DNA from: Nostoc linckia FACHB-104
GTDB lineage: Bacteria; Cyanobacteriota; Cyanobacteriia; Cyanobacteriales; Nostocaceae
Assembly: GCF_014696615.1 (NCBI RefSeq)
Contig: NZ_JACJQJ010000003.1
Coordinates: 124,001 to 188,000 of the forward strand
DNA: 64,000 nucleotides
Direction of reading: 5' to 3'
The notes under the pieces were generated by a model, which was not told where the DNA came from, did not search any database, and saw only the letters and a list, made by a program, of their open reading frames with translations. The translations under genes were made by a program, and so were the position numbers. Each line of letters starts with the position of its first letter. Positions within the stretch are counted from its first letter, which is position 1. Positions 43,167 to 51,924 of the stretch are shown here, piece after piece.

Positions 43167-44135
43167 ATGGAAAACATCTCTGTCTCTCAGTGGGTAGGTA
43201 TTGATGTGAGCAAAGCGACTCTTGATGTTTATATCCGTCCAATGGGTAAAGCATTGAAGGTTGGTAACACAGTTTTAGAAATATCTAATCTCATCGAGCA
43301 ACTAAAATTATACGATTTAAATCTTATCGTACTCGAAGCCACAGGAGGATTAGAAACAGAACTGGTAATTCAATTACAGGCAGCACTTTTACCAGTGGCA
43401 TTAATCAATCCCCGCCAAGGGCGAGATTTTGCTAAAGCGACAGGTCGATTAGCAAAAACAGATGCAATTGATGCACAAATATTGGCACATTTTGGGGAAG
43501 CAATGAAACCCCAAATCTTAGCAATTGAGAGTGACAGTGCACGTCAATTAACTGAATTAATAAGTCGCAGACGACAACTAGTTGAGATGCAGACTGCTGA
43601 AAAAAATCGCCATGCGCGTGCTCGTGGTAAAGCTTTGGCAGATATTGACGCTCATATTGAATATCTTGAAGGTCGTCTCAAACAACTTAATCAAGAAATT
43701 GAAGACTTGACACGAAGCAATCTTGAATGGATTGATAAAGTTAATTTACTCAAAACTACTCCTGGGATTGGTCAAGTTATTTCTACAACCTTAGTTTCTG
43801 ACTTACCAGAACTAGGAAAGCTAACTGCTAAACAAATATCTCGTTTAGTTGGTGTTGCACCGATTAATCATGATAGTGGTCAACACAAAGGTAAGCGGAT
43901 GATTCATGGTGGTCGTGCCCATGTTCGTGCAACTCTTTATATGGGTGCTGTTGTTGCTATGCGTTACAATCCTGTGATCAAAGCTTTTTACGAGCGTCTT
44001 GTTGAACGTGGTAAATCCAAAAAACTGGCCCTGACTGCTTGCGTTCATAAAATGTTAGTCATTTTAAATGCAATGGTTCGGGATAATTTACCTTGGCGTG
44101 TAACTGACAACTTACAACCGATTGTCAACACTTGA
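43167..44135 (+). CDS. IS110-family transposase
   Basis: 322 residues. The N-terminal DEDD RuvC-like domain shows WVGIDVSK, LEATGG and KTDAIDAQILA; a coiled coil (about 150-185) precedes a C-terminal domain with TPGIGQVISTTLVSDLPELG and GRAHVRATLYMGA, the transposase_20-type region with a conserved serine expected further on. It appears complete. IS110 elements lack obvious inverted ends, so I cannot fix the borders. It is inserted between psb28 and dprA among MITE-like repeats. Confidence 0.95.
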   Translation: MENISVSQWVGIDVSKATLDVYIRPMGKALKVGNTVLEISNLIEQLKLYDLNLIVLEATGGLETELVIQLQAALLPVALINPRQGRDFAKATGRLAKTDAIDAQILAHFGEAMKPQILAIESDSARQLTELISRRRQLVEMQTAEKNRHARARGKALADIDAHIEYLEGRLKQLNQEIEDLTRSNLEWIDKVNLLKTTPGIGQVISTTLVSDLPELGKLTAKQISRLVGVAPINHDSGQHKGKRMIHGGRAHVRATLYMGAVVAMRYNPVIKAFYERLVERGKSKKLALTACVHKMLVILNAMVRDNLPWRVTDNLQPIVNT

Positions 44136-44255
44136 GATTACAATCCTTTTTATACAATGCTAGTTCACGAGAATTGGCGAACGCTGACGATTTTATGCGA
44201 TCGCTCTGTGCGGGATAAATTTTTCATGCTCTCTTTTTCCACCACGAGAAATCCA

Positions 44256-44382
44256 GCAACTGGGGAAGATTCAGCGGCGAAGCGGAGTGGCTGGTGCGGG
44301 CTGCAACCATCTTGACCAAGAGCCACAAGTCTTTTTGCCCGTACCAGCCACCGCTGAATCTAGCGTAGCGTTCCCCAGTTGC
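44256..44382. repeat. Large imperfect hairpin repeat
   Basis: GCAACTGGGGAA at the left pairs with TTCCCCAGTTGC at the right; inside, ATTCAGCGG pairs with CCGCTGAAT, and GGCTGGTGCGGGC with GCCCGTACCAGCC. It sits in the 352-base gap between the IS110 transposase and dprA. It may be a MITE or part of the IS right flank. Confidence 0.7.
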
Positions 44383-44487
44383 GTCAATGTTAATAGTCGC
44401 GCTTTTTTGTTAACGTTCGCTTGACATTCAAGACAGTCGCTACAGTGATTTCTTTATAAATAACCTTTTCAATCTTTGATGCAACTA

Positions 44488-45606
44488 TCAAACTTTTTGA
44501 TATCGCATTCCTGGGAGTTGCGATACTAAACCCATCAATTCTAGTTGTAATAAGGCACTGGAAACTGAACCAGCATCCATGCCAGTTTTTTGAATAATAA
44601 AATCAAATGGTAAAGCATCAGAAGCGATCGCATTGATTACCTGTTGCAGTTCTGGTGCTAAATCTGGCAAACTCAATTGCTGGGGTGCTGATGATTCTTG
44701 CAATACATCGATTTGTGGTATTGCTCCCAGGGTTTTTAAAAGTTCGTCTAATTCTTTGAGAATTATTGAAGCGCCTTGACTAATTAATTTTAAGCAACCT
44801 TGGGATGGGTAATCGTCAATTCTCCCAGGTAAAGCGTAAACATCTCTACCAAAATCATTAGCGTAGGTAGCTGTAATTAACGCACCTGATTTGATTGGTG
44901 CTTCGATAACTAAAATGGCGCGACTCAAACCTGCAATAATCCGATTACGCCTCGGGAAGTGACTGCGATCGGGTGGAGTTTTAGCGGGATATTCACTGAC
45001 GACTAATCCCGCAGTCAAAATCTGCTTGTAGAGTTCCCGATTTTTGGGTGGATAGATGATATCAACACCTGTACCTAAAACTGCGATCGTTCTCCCACCA
45101 GCTTTAATTGTAGCGGCATGGCTTTCAGTATCAATGCCCTCAGCCATTCCCGAAACTACTGTAAAACCATTTTTGGCTAAGGCTGTGCTAATTTGGCGAG
45201 TCCAACGGATGCCATAATCTGAAGGTTGACGAGTCCCAACAATCCCCACTAAAGGTTTATTTCCCTGATTTTCTTGCAATTCCACTTCACCGCGATAGTA
45301 CAAACAGGCGGGTGGACTGGGTGTTTCTAATAGCAAGCGGGGATAATCTGTATCTGCTGGTGTCCAAAAATGGGGGTTTTCTTCTTGGTGCTTAAGCAAT
45401 AATTGTTCTGGCTGCAAACGCGATCGCTGTTTGACTACTTTTTCTAAAGTCTGAAAACCAAAACCCTCTACCTGCGACAATTCCGCCGCCGTCGCTTTCC
45501 AAGCTATAGCCAGCGTACCAAAATGCTGCTGCAAACGCCGCAGAAATACAGGGCCAATCCCAGAAATTTGCGACCAAGCTAACCAATACGCACGTTCTTC
45601 TCCCAC
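44488..45606 (-). CDS. dprA: DNA-processing protein DprA/Smf
   Basis: 372 residues, the usual length. Helix-hairpin-helix region at the N-terminus (ISGIGPVFLRRLQQHFG), Rossmann core with VGIVGTRQPSDYG, VVSGMAEGIDTESHAAT, GTGVDIIYPPKN and FPRRNRIIAGLS, and a C-terminal winged-helix-like part (FIIQKTGMDAGSVSSALLQLEL). DprA binds incoming single-stranded DNA and loads RecA during natural transformation. Many cyanobacteria encode it. It stands alone here on the minus strand. Confidence 0.95.
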   Translation of the reverse strand: MGEERAYWLAWSQISGIGPVFLRRLQQHFGTLAIAWKATAAELSQVEGFGFQTLEKVVKQRSRLQPEQLLLKHQEENPHFWTPADTDYPRLLLETPSPPACLYYRGEVELQENQGNKPLVGIVGTRQPSDYGIRWTRQISTALAKNGFTVVSGMAEGIDTESHAATIKAGGRTIAVLGTGVDIIYPPKNRELYKQILTAGLVVSEYPAKTPPDRSHFPRRNRIIAGLSRAILVIEAPIKSGALITATYANDFGRDVYALPGRIDDYPSQGCLKLISQGASIILKELDELLKTLGAIPQIDVLQESSAPQQLSLPDLAPELQQVINAIASDALPFDFIIQKTGMDAGSVSSALLQLELMGLVSQLPGMRYQKV

Positions 45607-45660
45607 TTTCTCATCCTCACAGCCTTGGTTAGAGTATTCCCAATTTCGGCTGAGATGTTA

Positions 45661-45712
45661 ATGGGGAATGGGAAATGGGAAATGGGGAATGGGAAATGGG
45701 GAATGGGGAAAT
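45661..45712 (+). repeat. GGGAAAT/GGGGAAT tandem repeat
   Basis: About seven degenerate heptamers between dprA and the YdcF-like gene, followed by TGACTCT-type and AATGACA-type heptamers to about 45775. Confidence 0.85.
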
Positions 45713-45783
45713 ATCTATTTTGACTCTTGACTCTTGACCCTTGACCAATGACCAATGACAAATAACAAATGACAAACCCCAAT

Positions 45784-46476
45784 TTAAGCCTTCCAATTGA
45801 AAAATTGTGCATAAATATATGCGATCGCTTCATCTAAGACTGTCCGTACGCCTTGGCTGTAACGCCACCATTGCTGGGGATTGTAGTCTTTGTTTGTAGA
45901 TGCGATCGCGCCTACTTGAGTATGAGGAGTTAATACTTTTTGAAATAGTAACCAGCTTCTACGAGTATGAGCATCCCAAGAGAATAGATTGATTGATTCT
46001 CCTTTAAACTCTGAATTGGCTAACCAGCGACTAAATTCGTTAGCAGATGCATAGCTACGATCCTTAATTACATAAGGCGCAGGAACAGCTATCACTTTCT
46101 CTGGTGCTACACCTAATTTTTTTAATGTGATTGCGGCTAAGTCAGCAAAGCTTTTATATTCGCTTAAATAACTTCCTTGCTCTAATGTTCCGCCTGTGGT
46201 GATAATTTGGCGATAATTCCCCCGATTAAATTCAGCGATCGCCTCTTGGAGTGCATAATCTGGTACCCATCCTTCCACTACCAAGATTTTTGCTGATTTG
46301 ATAGGAGCATTGACGGCTAGAAATGGATGTATATGAGTAATTGCGAAAAATAGTAAAGCCGCAACTAGCGCGATCGCAATTATCCATCCCTGAACCGTCA
46401 AAACCCATAATTCTTGGCGTTTAATTAATCGGATTTTGGGGAGTTTTAATCTCTGACGATTTTTTCTCTTCTGCAT
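45784..46476 (-). CDS. YdcF/SanA-like (DUF218) membrane protein
   Basis: 230 residues. A basic N-terminus is followed by a single membrane segment (WIIAIALVAALLFFAITHI), then a DUF218-like domain with AKILVVEGWVPDYAL, IITTGGTLEQGSYL, YASANEF and FSWDAHTRRSW. Family members are envelope-associated with no settled reaction. Its ATG overlaps the stop of the upstream DUF2301 gene by one base, so the two are translationally coupled. Confidence 0.75.
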   Translation of the reverse strand: MQKRKNRQRLKLPKIRLIKRQELWVLTVQGWIIAIALVAALLFFAITHIHPFLAVNAPIKSAKILVVEGWVPDYALQEAIAEFNRGNYRQIITTGGTLEQGSYLSEYKSFADLAAITLKKLGVAPEKVIAVPAPYVIKDRSYASANEFSRWLANSEFKGESINLFSWDAHTRRSWLLFQKVLTPHTQVGAIASTNKDYNPQQWWRYSQGVRTVLDEAIAYIYAQFFNWKA

Positions 46477-47132
46477 TAAGCCTTATTTGAACGCTGCTGT
46501 TTCAAATAAGTAAACACAGATTTATCACCAATATCCGCAGGAATTGCTTGCACTGTTTTCCGCAATGCAAATACTAAAAATAAAATTGCCCAAATTCCCA
46601 GTAAAACCTGTTCTGCTTGAATTGGCAAAATTCCTACCAAATGCCCTAACAACAACAGTGGTACTGTAAAAGTTAATATCTTAGTCTCTAAGCGATTGAA
46701 GCAAAAAGCTTCTTTGAAATAAATACCTGTCAGTGCTACAAAGGTAAATCCAATACCGAATAGGGTAAGAGGATGATTGTAAACGGTAACAGCTAAAGGC
46801 TCACTGCTATAAAACGCCAATCCCACTGCTGCAATGCTACCAATTGCCCAAAAAGCCTGTAACAGTCGGTGCAGTGTCAGCATATAAATATGAATGGTGA
46901 TTAAACTTACACCGAGAGCTAGAGTAAAACAGGCGTATAGCGGAGTTATAGCTGCTAAAGTTGCTGGTTGATTGTTGAACACCACTAAAGCGCTAGCGAT
47001 CGCAAAGCTAAGTGCAGCCACCATCAATCCAGCGCGATAGATAATTACCCCAGTGCGATCGCTTTGAGTAATTGTAAATTCCCCAAATTGACCTTGATAA
47101 ACTTCTGGTGCTGATAATGTTTGTGTAGTCAT
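46476..47132 (-). CDS. DUF2301-type integral membrane protein
   Basis: 218 residues with about six or seven hydrophobic segments from residue 30 to 195. Begins MTTQTLSAPEVYQGQFGEFT and contains RTGVIIYRAGLMVAALSFAI, as in cyanobacterial DUF2301 proteins. Function unknown. First gene of a two-gene unit with the YdcF-like gene (TAATG overlap). Confidence 0.75.
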   Translation of the reverse strand: MTTQTLSAPEVYQGQFGEFTITQSDRTGVIIYRAGLMVAALSFAIASALVVFNNQPATLAAITPLYACFTLALGVSLITIHIYMLTLHRLLQAFWAIGSIAAVGLAFYSSEPLAVTVYNHPLTLFGIGFTFVALTGIYFKEAFCFNRLETKILTFTVPLLLLGHLVGILPIQAEQVLLGIWAILFLVFALRKTVQAIPADIGDKSVFTYLKQQRSNKA

Positions 47133-47197
47133 AGATTAGTTATGAGTCTGGATTTGGTATCTCTACAATAAATCTTTCACAATCCACAATCTGTCTT

Positions 47198-47238
47198 GGA
47201 AAGTTTGCTACGGAGGGAAACCCTCCTTACAACTTTCC
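47198..47238. repeat. Hairpin repeat GGAAAGTT/AACTTTCC
   Basis: Outer 8-bp arms and inner GGAGGG/CCCTCC arms with an AAA loop, between the DUF2301 and SAM-hydrolase genes. Related text occurs near 48784-48857. Confidence 0.6.
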
Positions 47239-47270
47239 GCAAAATCCAAAATTGTAGAACTTCTAGCCTC

Positions 47271-47379
47271 AGTACTTGTCAGTTCAGCTGGAAGGATAAA
47301 GAAAAAACCTTTCACCCTTACCCTTTCCCCTTTTACACTAACCAAATTCAAAGGTGAAAATCTCTAACTGAGCAGTATT
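47271..47379. repeat. MITE family copy 1 (overlaps the end of the SAM hydrolase gene)
   Basis: Ends AGTACTTGTC and GAGCAGTATT with a central AAAACCTTT...CCCTTACCCTTTCCCC block, as in the copies at 48569, 50458 and 60412. Its right end overlaps the last five sense codons and the stop of the gene ending at 47364. Confidence 0.75.
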
Positions 47380-48176
47380 ATCTCTAAACTATCTTGGCAG
47401 TTTATCTGTAATTGTGACTGTGCGTTACCGCTATTGATGGCAATTTCTACCCAGCCATGACTACCCACCAAAGCAATGGCTTCTCCCGCTTTGACATCGC
47501 TGTAAGTTTCACACCCTGGGATTGTCAAGCTTCGCACTTGTACACGCCAGGTTTTACCCTGCACATAACTCCCCGGAATGTTGCTCACTAGGTTACCAAA
47601 ATAGTCAATATATTGAATACAACCGATGACACCATTTGCTGTCTGTTGGCATTCTGTGATCTCTAGCTGTACCAAACTAGCGGGATCAATTTCTCGTCCC
47701 AGTTCTTGGATTGGCACACCGCTTGCTAAATTAGCTCCGACTGGTGCAAAAATATCTCTACCGTGAAATGTGCGGCTAATTTTGGTGACCCGCCAATAGT
47801 TACGATTTGTTAATTCAACTGCTGCGATCGCCTGTTGTTGACTGAGTATGCCACTGAAAATGCCATTATCTGGCCCTACTAAAAATCCTTGGGCAAACTC
47901 TACTGCGATCGCCCTGCGTTTGCTACCCACTCCCGGATCTACCACAGCTATATGTACTGTCCCCTGTGGGAAGTAAGGATAAGCATCCATTAAGCAAAAT
48001 CTTGCTGCTGCTAGATTTTGTGGTTGAATTTGGTGATTTAAGTCGATAACCGTTAGCTGGGGATTGATTTGAGCAATTACACCCTTCATCACAGCTACAT
48101 AAACATCGCGATCGCCAAAATCACTTAACAACGTCACGACACGGGCTTTTCCATCAGGGATTTGCGATTGATCCAT
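47364..48176 (-). CDS. SAM hydrolase (DUF62, SAM hydroxide adenosyltransferase)
   Basis: 270 residues. VVTLLSDFGDRDVYVAVMKG, VVDPGVGSKRRAIAVE, LVGPDNGIF and SRTFHGRDIFAPVGA are the conserved blocks of the family related to fluorinases and chlorinases; the common members hydrolyse SAM to adenosine and methionine. The last residues (EIILLS) and stop are contributed by a MITE end. The start is ATG 48176. No close operon partner. Confidence 0.85.
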   Translation of the reverse strand: MDQSQIPDGKARVVTLLSDFGDRDVYVAVMKGVIAQINPQLTVIDLNHQIQPQNLAAARFCLMDAYPYFPQGTVHIAVVDPGVGSKRRAIAVEFAQGFLVGPDNGIFSGILSQQQAIAAVELTNRNYWRVTKISRTFHGRDIFAPVGANLASGVPIQELGREIDPASLVQLEITECQQTANGVIGCIQYIDYFGNLVSNIPGSYVQGKTWRVQVRSLTIPGCETYSDVKAGEAIALVGSHGWVEIAINSGNAQSQLQINCQDSLEIILLS

Positions 48177-48300
48177 TGGTAGATAGGATATCTATCTATA
48201 AATATAGAATGAAGCAGAAATTTCTGTAACAAACGCTACGAAATTTGTGCTATATTAAGAAGGCAAGACAAAGAAGCTGAAAGATGACCAGGTAATTGCT

Positions 48301-48456
48301 ATGAATACAAATAGATTACAAGTTGCGAACAAAGCCAAAGAAGCTCACAGAGTAAATATTCAAAGAAATATCGAACGTCGCCTGCAAGTAGCGAGAGCCA
48401 ACGGCGACGATAAACTAGTTCGTCAATTAGAAGACGAAATGAAATATTGTCGTTAA
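48301..48456 (+). CDS. Small basic protein, 51 aa
   Basis: Reads MNTNRLQVANKAKEAHRVNI and ends EDEMKYCR; rich in Arg, Lys, Asn and Gln and predicted fully helical. A good terminator follows 36 bases later and TATATT lies about 50 bases upstream, so a monocistronic gene is credible. I do not recognise it. It is divergent from the SAM hydrolase. Its basic helical character suggests nucleic-acid or protein binding (inference). Confidence 0.65.
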   Translation: MNTNRLQVANKAKEAHRVNIQRNIERRLQVARANGDDKLVRQLEDEMKYCR

Positions 48457-48491
48457 ATCAACAGTGCCTTGTTCATAGTTTTGTCGCATGA

Positions 48492-48514
48492 AACCCTGCT
48501 CAACCAGGGTTTTT
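48492..48514 (+). terminator. Terminator of the 51-aa gene
   Basis: AACCCTG / CAGGGTT 7-bp arms with a six-base loop followed by TTT, then a G and more T. Confidence 0.85.
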
Positions 48515-48568
48515 GTGTTTTTGGGCAAATGTTTTGCCAAGGCGTTTAGTTAAGTGAGAAAGGGATGC

Positions 48569-48692
48569 AATACTGCTCGGTTAAGGATTTTCAACTCTTA
48601 ATTTGGTTTGGGGAAAAGGTGAAAGGGTAAGGGTTAAAGGTTTTTTCTTGCCCCTTTACCCCTTTCCCTTTTGCCCTTAAGCGACAAGTATT
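48569..48692. repeat. MITE family copy 2 (reverse orientation)
   Basis: Ends AATACTGCTCGGTTAAGG (48569) and CCTTAAGCGACAAGTATT (ends 48692), enclosing a GGTGAAAGGGTAAGGG ... CCCTTTCCC hairpin. Confidence 0.8.
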
Positions 48693-48754
48693 GGAAAGGG
48701 ATGCAAGTTTTAATTCATCCCTTATGAGTCGTGATGAGTCTGTGAATGTAGAAT

Positions 48755-48775
48755 CCCCGTCACTTTAGTGCGGGG
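48755..48775. repeat. CCCCG/CGGGG hairpin resembling an IS605/TnpB right end
   Basis: CCCCG-T-CACT-TT-AGTG-CGGGG is nearly a perfect stem and is followed by AGTGTCAA. IS200/IS605 elements of cyanobacteria often end in such a hairpin, but no tnpA or tnpB is near. It could be a relic. Confidence 0.45.
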
Positions 48776-48866
48776 AGTGTCAATTTGCGGAAAGTCTAAG
48801 CGGAAGTTTCCTCCGTAGAGACGCAGCGACTTGCCAACGACATCAAAACTTTCCCAGAGAGAATTT

Positions 48867-49580
48867 TTAATTTTGAATTCCCCGGCGTAGGGGTTGACGT
48901 TTCATCCACCACCCAAAACCGAGAGCAAGTATTGAGCCACCAATAGTCAATGGTTCAGGAACCTCTTTGAACGCATGGTTATCACTTTCAAAAGCTACTT
49001 GAGAGCTTGCTAAGATTATTTTGTCAAATTCTTCGCCCTGGCCAGCGAAGAAATTAACGTAAACGTTATCTTCAGGACTTGATTGATCGCCACTAGCGGT
49101 AGTACCAGGAACATTACTACCCGTAAAGCTTGCTAACAAAGACTGACCTTTATAGAAGGCTACAGTATTGTACGCATCAACCGAACCCCAGTACAAACCA
49201 AAATAATTAGCTGCTTTAGCCAAAGCTATTGTGATCGGAGAATTACTACCTAAAACATTAGCTCCCACTGGAGCAATTGTTAGATATTTAGTTTGATCGC
49301 CTGATGGTGTAGCATATTGCCCACTGACAGTACCTTGAACTATAGTCGGTGTCTCAATACTAGAAGAATATTTAGCATATCCAGTCGTTGGTGCTATGCC
49401 ATTGTCAAAAGTGATGGTTTTTGTGTTGCTGACACTAGAGATTTGACCAGCCCCTGGTACTGATGTACCTCCAGTAGTTATGGTAAAAGCACTAGCTGAT
49501 GTTACAGAAGAAGCTACTATACTGGCAAAGACCATAATATTACTAACAGCTGCAATGCCAAGCTTTTGAGCTAATTGCAT
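48867..49580 (-). CDS. PEP-CTERM sorting-domain protein
   Basis: Start ATG 49580, because GGAG lies six bases upstream; the TTG 12 bases earlier is part of that ribosome site region. 237 residues. A signal peptide (about 1-31, ending SASA) precedes a Ser/Thr/Gly-rich beta-type domain, then the C-terminal PEP-CTERM signal: VPEPLTIGGSILALGFGWWM followed by a basic tail. PEP-CTERM proteins are exported and processed by an exosortase. Role unknown. A NIF-like neighbour is absent. Confidence 0.88.
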   Translation of the reverse strand: MQLAQKLGIAAVSNIMVFASIVASSVTSASAFTITTGGTSVPGAGQISSVSNTKTITFDNGIAPTTGYAKYSSSIETPTIVQGTVSGQYATPSGDQTKYLTIAPVGANVLGSNSPITIALAKAANYFGLYWGSVDAYNTVAFYKGQSLLASFTGSNVPGTTASGDQSSPEDNVYVNFFAGQGEEFDKIILASSQVAFESDNHAFKEVPEPLTIGGSILALGFGWWMKRQPLRRGIQN

Positions 49581-49848
49581 GAGATTCTCCAAGAAATGAA
49601 GATATTCGGTGATAGCTAGGGTACAAGCTTTTTTAGGAAATAGCTACTGAATAGAAAATTGGTAACATAGCCTGAACTAAGAAGTTTGCAATTAAAAACT
49701 TCTCAATAAAAAATCTTCCCATCACTTGAATCTCAAGGGATTTGGGAAGTTAAGGAAAGTGGATGATCTGAGGATTTTTGTGAAATGCTATTCTTGTAGC
49801 GTTTAAGATTTAAATTACTTATCGGATGATATGGTCTCCCAGCTTTTG

Positions 49849-50391
49849 TTAAGTTGGGTAATTAGTTGCCGTTTTGACATAGGTAACTACCAAAGGTGTA
49901 AGTATACTTTCTAGTTGAGTGACAAAAGCGCGATCGCTTTCTGACCAAATCCGCTTTTTACCAAACACACAAGGTTGTAAAATTCCCCATAATTGGTGAT
50001 TTTGGCACAAATGAGCATGAATTAGCGCCCTATGTCCAAAATTTTCTCGCTCAAATTCTTTATTTACTACTTCTGGGCTTTCTGTCTCTATATCTTCAAC
50101 ATAAACAGAAGGCTGATTCCGTAATGCAGCTGCAAATAAAGGATCTTCTTGGGGTAAAGACTCTGGATCTAATCTCCAGTCAGAGTCAGTAATATCAGGT
50201 ATTTCTGAATTACGCCGCCAGCAATAGGCGACTTTGACAAACTTAGTTTGAGGATTTCTTAAATAGAGAAAACAGCGATCGCACTGCAAGACTTCCCCAA
50301 CTATCGGCAGTATTGCTGTAAAAATCTCATCCGGCTCACTGTATTGGTCTAAAACATTTTGTACAGATCCAGGGAGAACTAGCTTAGTCAT
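49849..50391 (-). CDS. GAF-domain protein
   Basis: 180 residues from ATG 50391. A single GAF fold: ILPIVGEVLQCDRCFLYLRN, VYVEDIETESPEV and LIHAHLCQNHQLWGILQPCV. No kinase, cyclase or output domain, and no clear chromophore Cys-His pair. It could be a small-molecule sensor that works through a partner. The downstream and upstream genes do not suggest which. Confidence 0.8.
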   Translation of the reverse strand: MTKLVLPGSVQNVLDQYSEPDEIFTAILPIVGEVLQCDRCFLYLRNPQTKFVKVAYCWRRNSEIPDITDSDWRLDPESLPQEDPLFAAALRNQPSVYVEDIETESPEVVNKEFERENFGHRALIHAHLCQNHQLWGILQPCVFGKKRIWSESDRAFVTQLESILTPLVVTYVKTATNYPT

Positions 50392-50457
50392 CAAAATCTA
50401 GGTGATGTTCTTGGATATTTTCTCAATGGCTGGCAATCAAAAACATCATCCTATGGC

Positions 50458-50566
50458 AATACTTGTCGGTGAAAGGGAAAAGGGTAATGGGAAAAGAAAA
50501 AACCTTTAACCCTTACCCTTTCCCTCAAACCAAATTTCAGATGTAATAATCCTTAACCGAACGGTA
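50458..50566. repeat. MITE family copy 3
   Basis: Starts AATACTTGTCGGTGAAAGG; contains AAAAAACCTTTAACCC and CTTACCCTTTCCC; ends CCTTAACCGAACGGTAAA, a diverged right end. Confidence 0.75.
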
Positions 50567-50641
50567 AAGCATTCAACGATACAAATTACGACCGAATACC
50601 GACTTGCAGAAATTTTCAATCTAGTCTCTAGACTCTAGCCT

Positions 50642-51007
50642 CTAAACGACTGTCAGCGCTTCTAAGTTGCTTTCCAGTCCAGAAACTATCAGCGAGATCA
50701 TCTGTAAAATTGCAGCGCGATCGCCCATTTGACAACGATCAAACAAAACATCGCCATCTAATTCTGGGTAGTTCGCTAGTGTTTGAACTATATTCTCTCT
50801 AGCGTGAAGGTTATTGTTCGCACATGCAGTATACAGTACTAGTCCTGCCATAGTATACAAATCTAACATTGGCTCATCACTACCTTCGATTTGGACAATG
50901 TTAGGAAACTCAGAGAGAGGATGGACGAATTGCTCAAAGGTTAATTGGGTCATAGTTATTGTTGATTCGATACCTTGAATGAGTTCAAACCCCAGGTAAT
51001 CATGCAT
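50642..51007 (-). CDS. Hypothetical protein, 121 aa
   Basis: Begins MHDYLGFELIQGIESTITMT; a later ATG (TITMTQLTFEQF) is possible and would trim 18 residues. Acidic and helical (LYTMAGLVLYTACANNNLHA). No recognised domain. It stands alone, following a 270-base gap that contains a MITE copy. Confidence 0.6.
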   Translation of the reverse strand: MHDYLGFELIQGIESTITMTQLTFEQFVHPLSEFPNIVQIEGSDEPMLDLYTMAGLVLYTACANNNLHARENIVQTLANYPELDGDVLFDRCQMGDRAAILQMISLIVSGLESNLEALTVV

Positions 51008-51453
51008 TACAGCAACTTGCTACTGTTAAGACAAAAAATGAGATTGACCTTTGTTACTCTGAAAAAAATCATTTGTGCAGTGAATTTTATTTTTCGTAAC
51101 AGAGTGTAGATGTCCATCCAGATTAGCCAAGTACAACATTAAAATTAAGTAGGCAAATCAAGGCTCTATTGTTGTACAATGGGCACAAGCATATATACTT
51201 AACAGTAAAGGGTTGTAAAATACCCTTAATTCGCAAATTAAGGTGAGAAGCTAGCTACAAAAAATCGCAGCTAGCCCCAGGTGTGGTCTACCGTTTCTTA
51301 GTCTTCAGCCGCTTACTGCTCCATGTAAACCATACTAGGCTTGTCATTTTTTTTTGTCAAGTTGTCATTTAAATGTGACATAAGAAAATGTCTTGCATTT
51401 CCGACTTCATGAGAGAAAATAGGAACAAGTACTAAATTCACCATTTGAGATAT
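51008..51453. other. Intergenic region with a GCTAGCT hairpin
   Basis: The inverted pair GCTAGCT / AGCTAGC lies at 51250-51275. GTACAACATT near 51130 and TTGTTGTAC near 51170 form a second loose inverted pair. No gene seen. The promoter of the regulator at 51454 is presumably at the right end. Confidence 0.4.
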
Positions 51454-51924
51454 ATGACTGACAGAAGGCGTTCTGATGATTACAAGCAAATAAGCGGCTA
51501 TATTCCCCGGGATTTAGCCTTAGAATTCAAGAGCATCTGTGCGCGCTTGGGCATTTCTCAAAGCGATGCAATAGAAGAGATGACTCAGGAGTGGATGGCC
51601 AAAAAACTTGGTTCTCGCTCCGAAGAGGCACAAAGACCCAAAACAATTGCTGATGTAGTACAAGCCAATATGACAAAACTCAAGCGCTGTGGAGTGAAAA
51701 ACCTGCAAGCGCTGGCAAAAGGTGAAGTACTCCCAACACCAGGAGACTTCGCAATTATCACATCGGCTTTAGCTATCCCTGAGGAGGAAAGAAAAAAGAT
51801 TTGGGAAGAAACATTTAAAGTTTCTGTATATCAGGATAAAGTTTCCGTGTATCAGGACATTAAGGGTGTAAAAGTATATAGAGATTCTGGAGGTGTCAAA
51901 AAAGATGAGTGTGAGTATTCTTAG
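51454..51924 (+). CDS. DNA-binding regulator-like protein, RHH plus HTH-like segment
   Basis: 156 residues. YIPRDLALEFKSICARLGIS and SDAIEEMTQEWM resemble an RHH core; later NLQALAKGEVLPTPGDFAII resembles an XRE-like recognition region. The tail repeats VSVYQD twice plus VKVYRD. It overlaps the next gene by 20 bases in another frame, so they form a tight pair. Function unknown; DNA binding is inferred from pattern. Confidence 0.6.
   Translation: MTDRRRSDDYKQISGYIPRDLALEFKSICARLGISQSDAIEEMTQEWMAKKLGSRSEEAQRPKTIADVVQANMTKLKRCGVKNLQALAKGEVLPTPGDFAIITSALAIPEEERKKIWEETFKVSVYQDKVSVYQDIKGVKVYRDSGGVKKDECEYS

Noticed and set aside
45579-45833. 84-aa open frame across the repeat between dprA and the YdcF-like gene
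   Set aside because: It is mostly translated heptamer repeat and overlaps both neighbouring genes.
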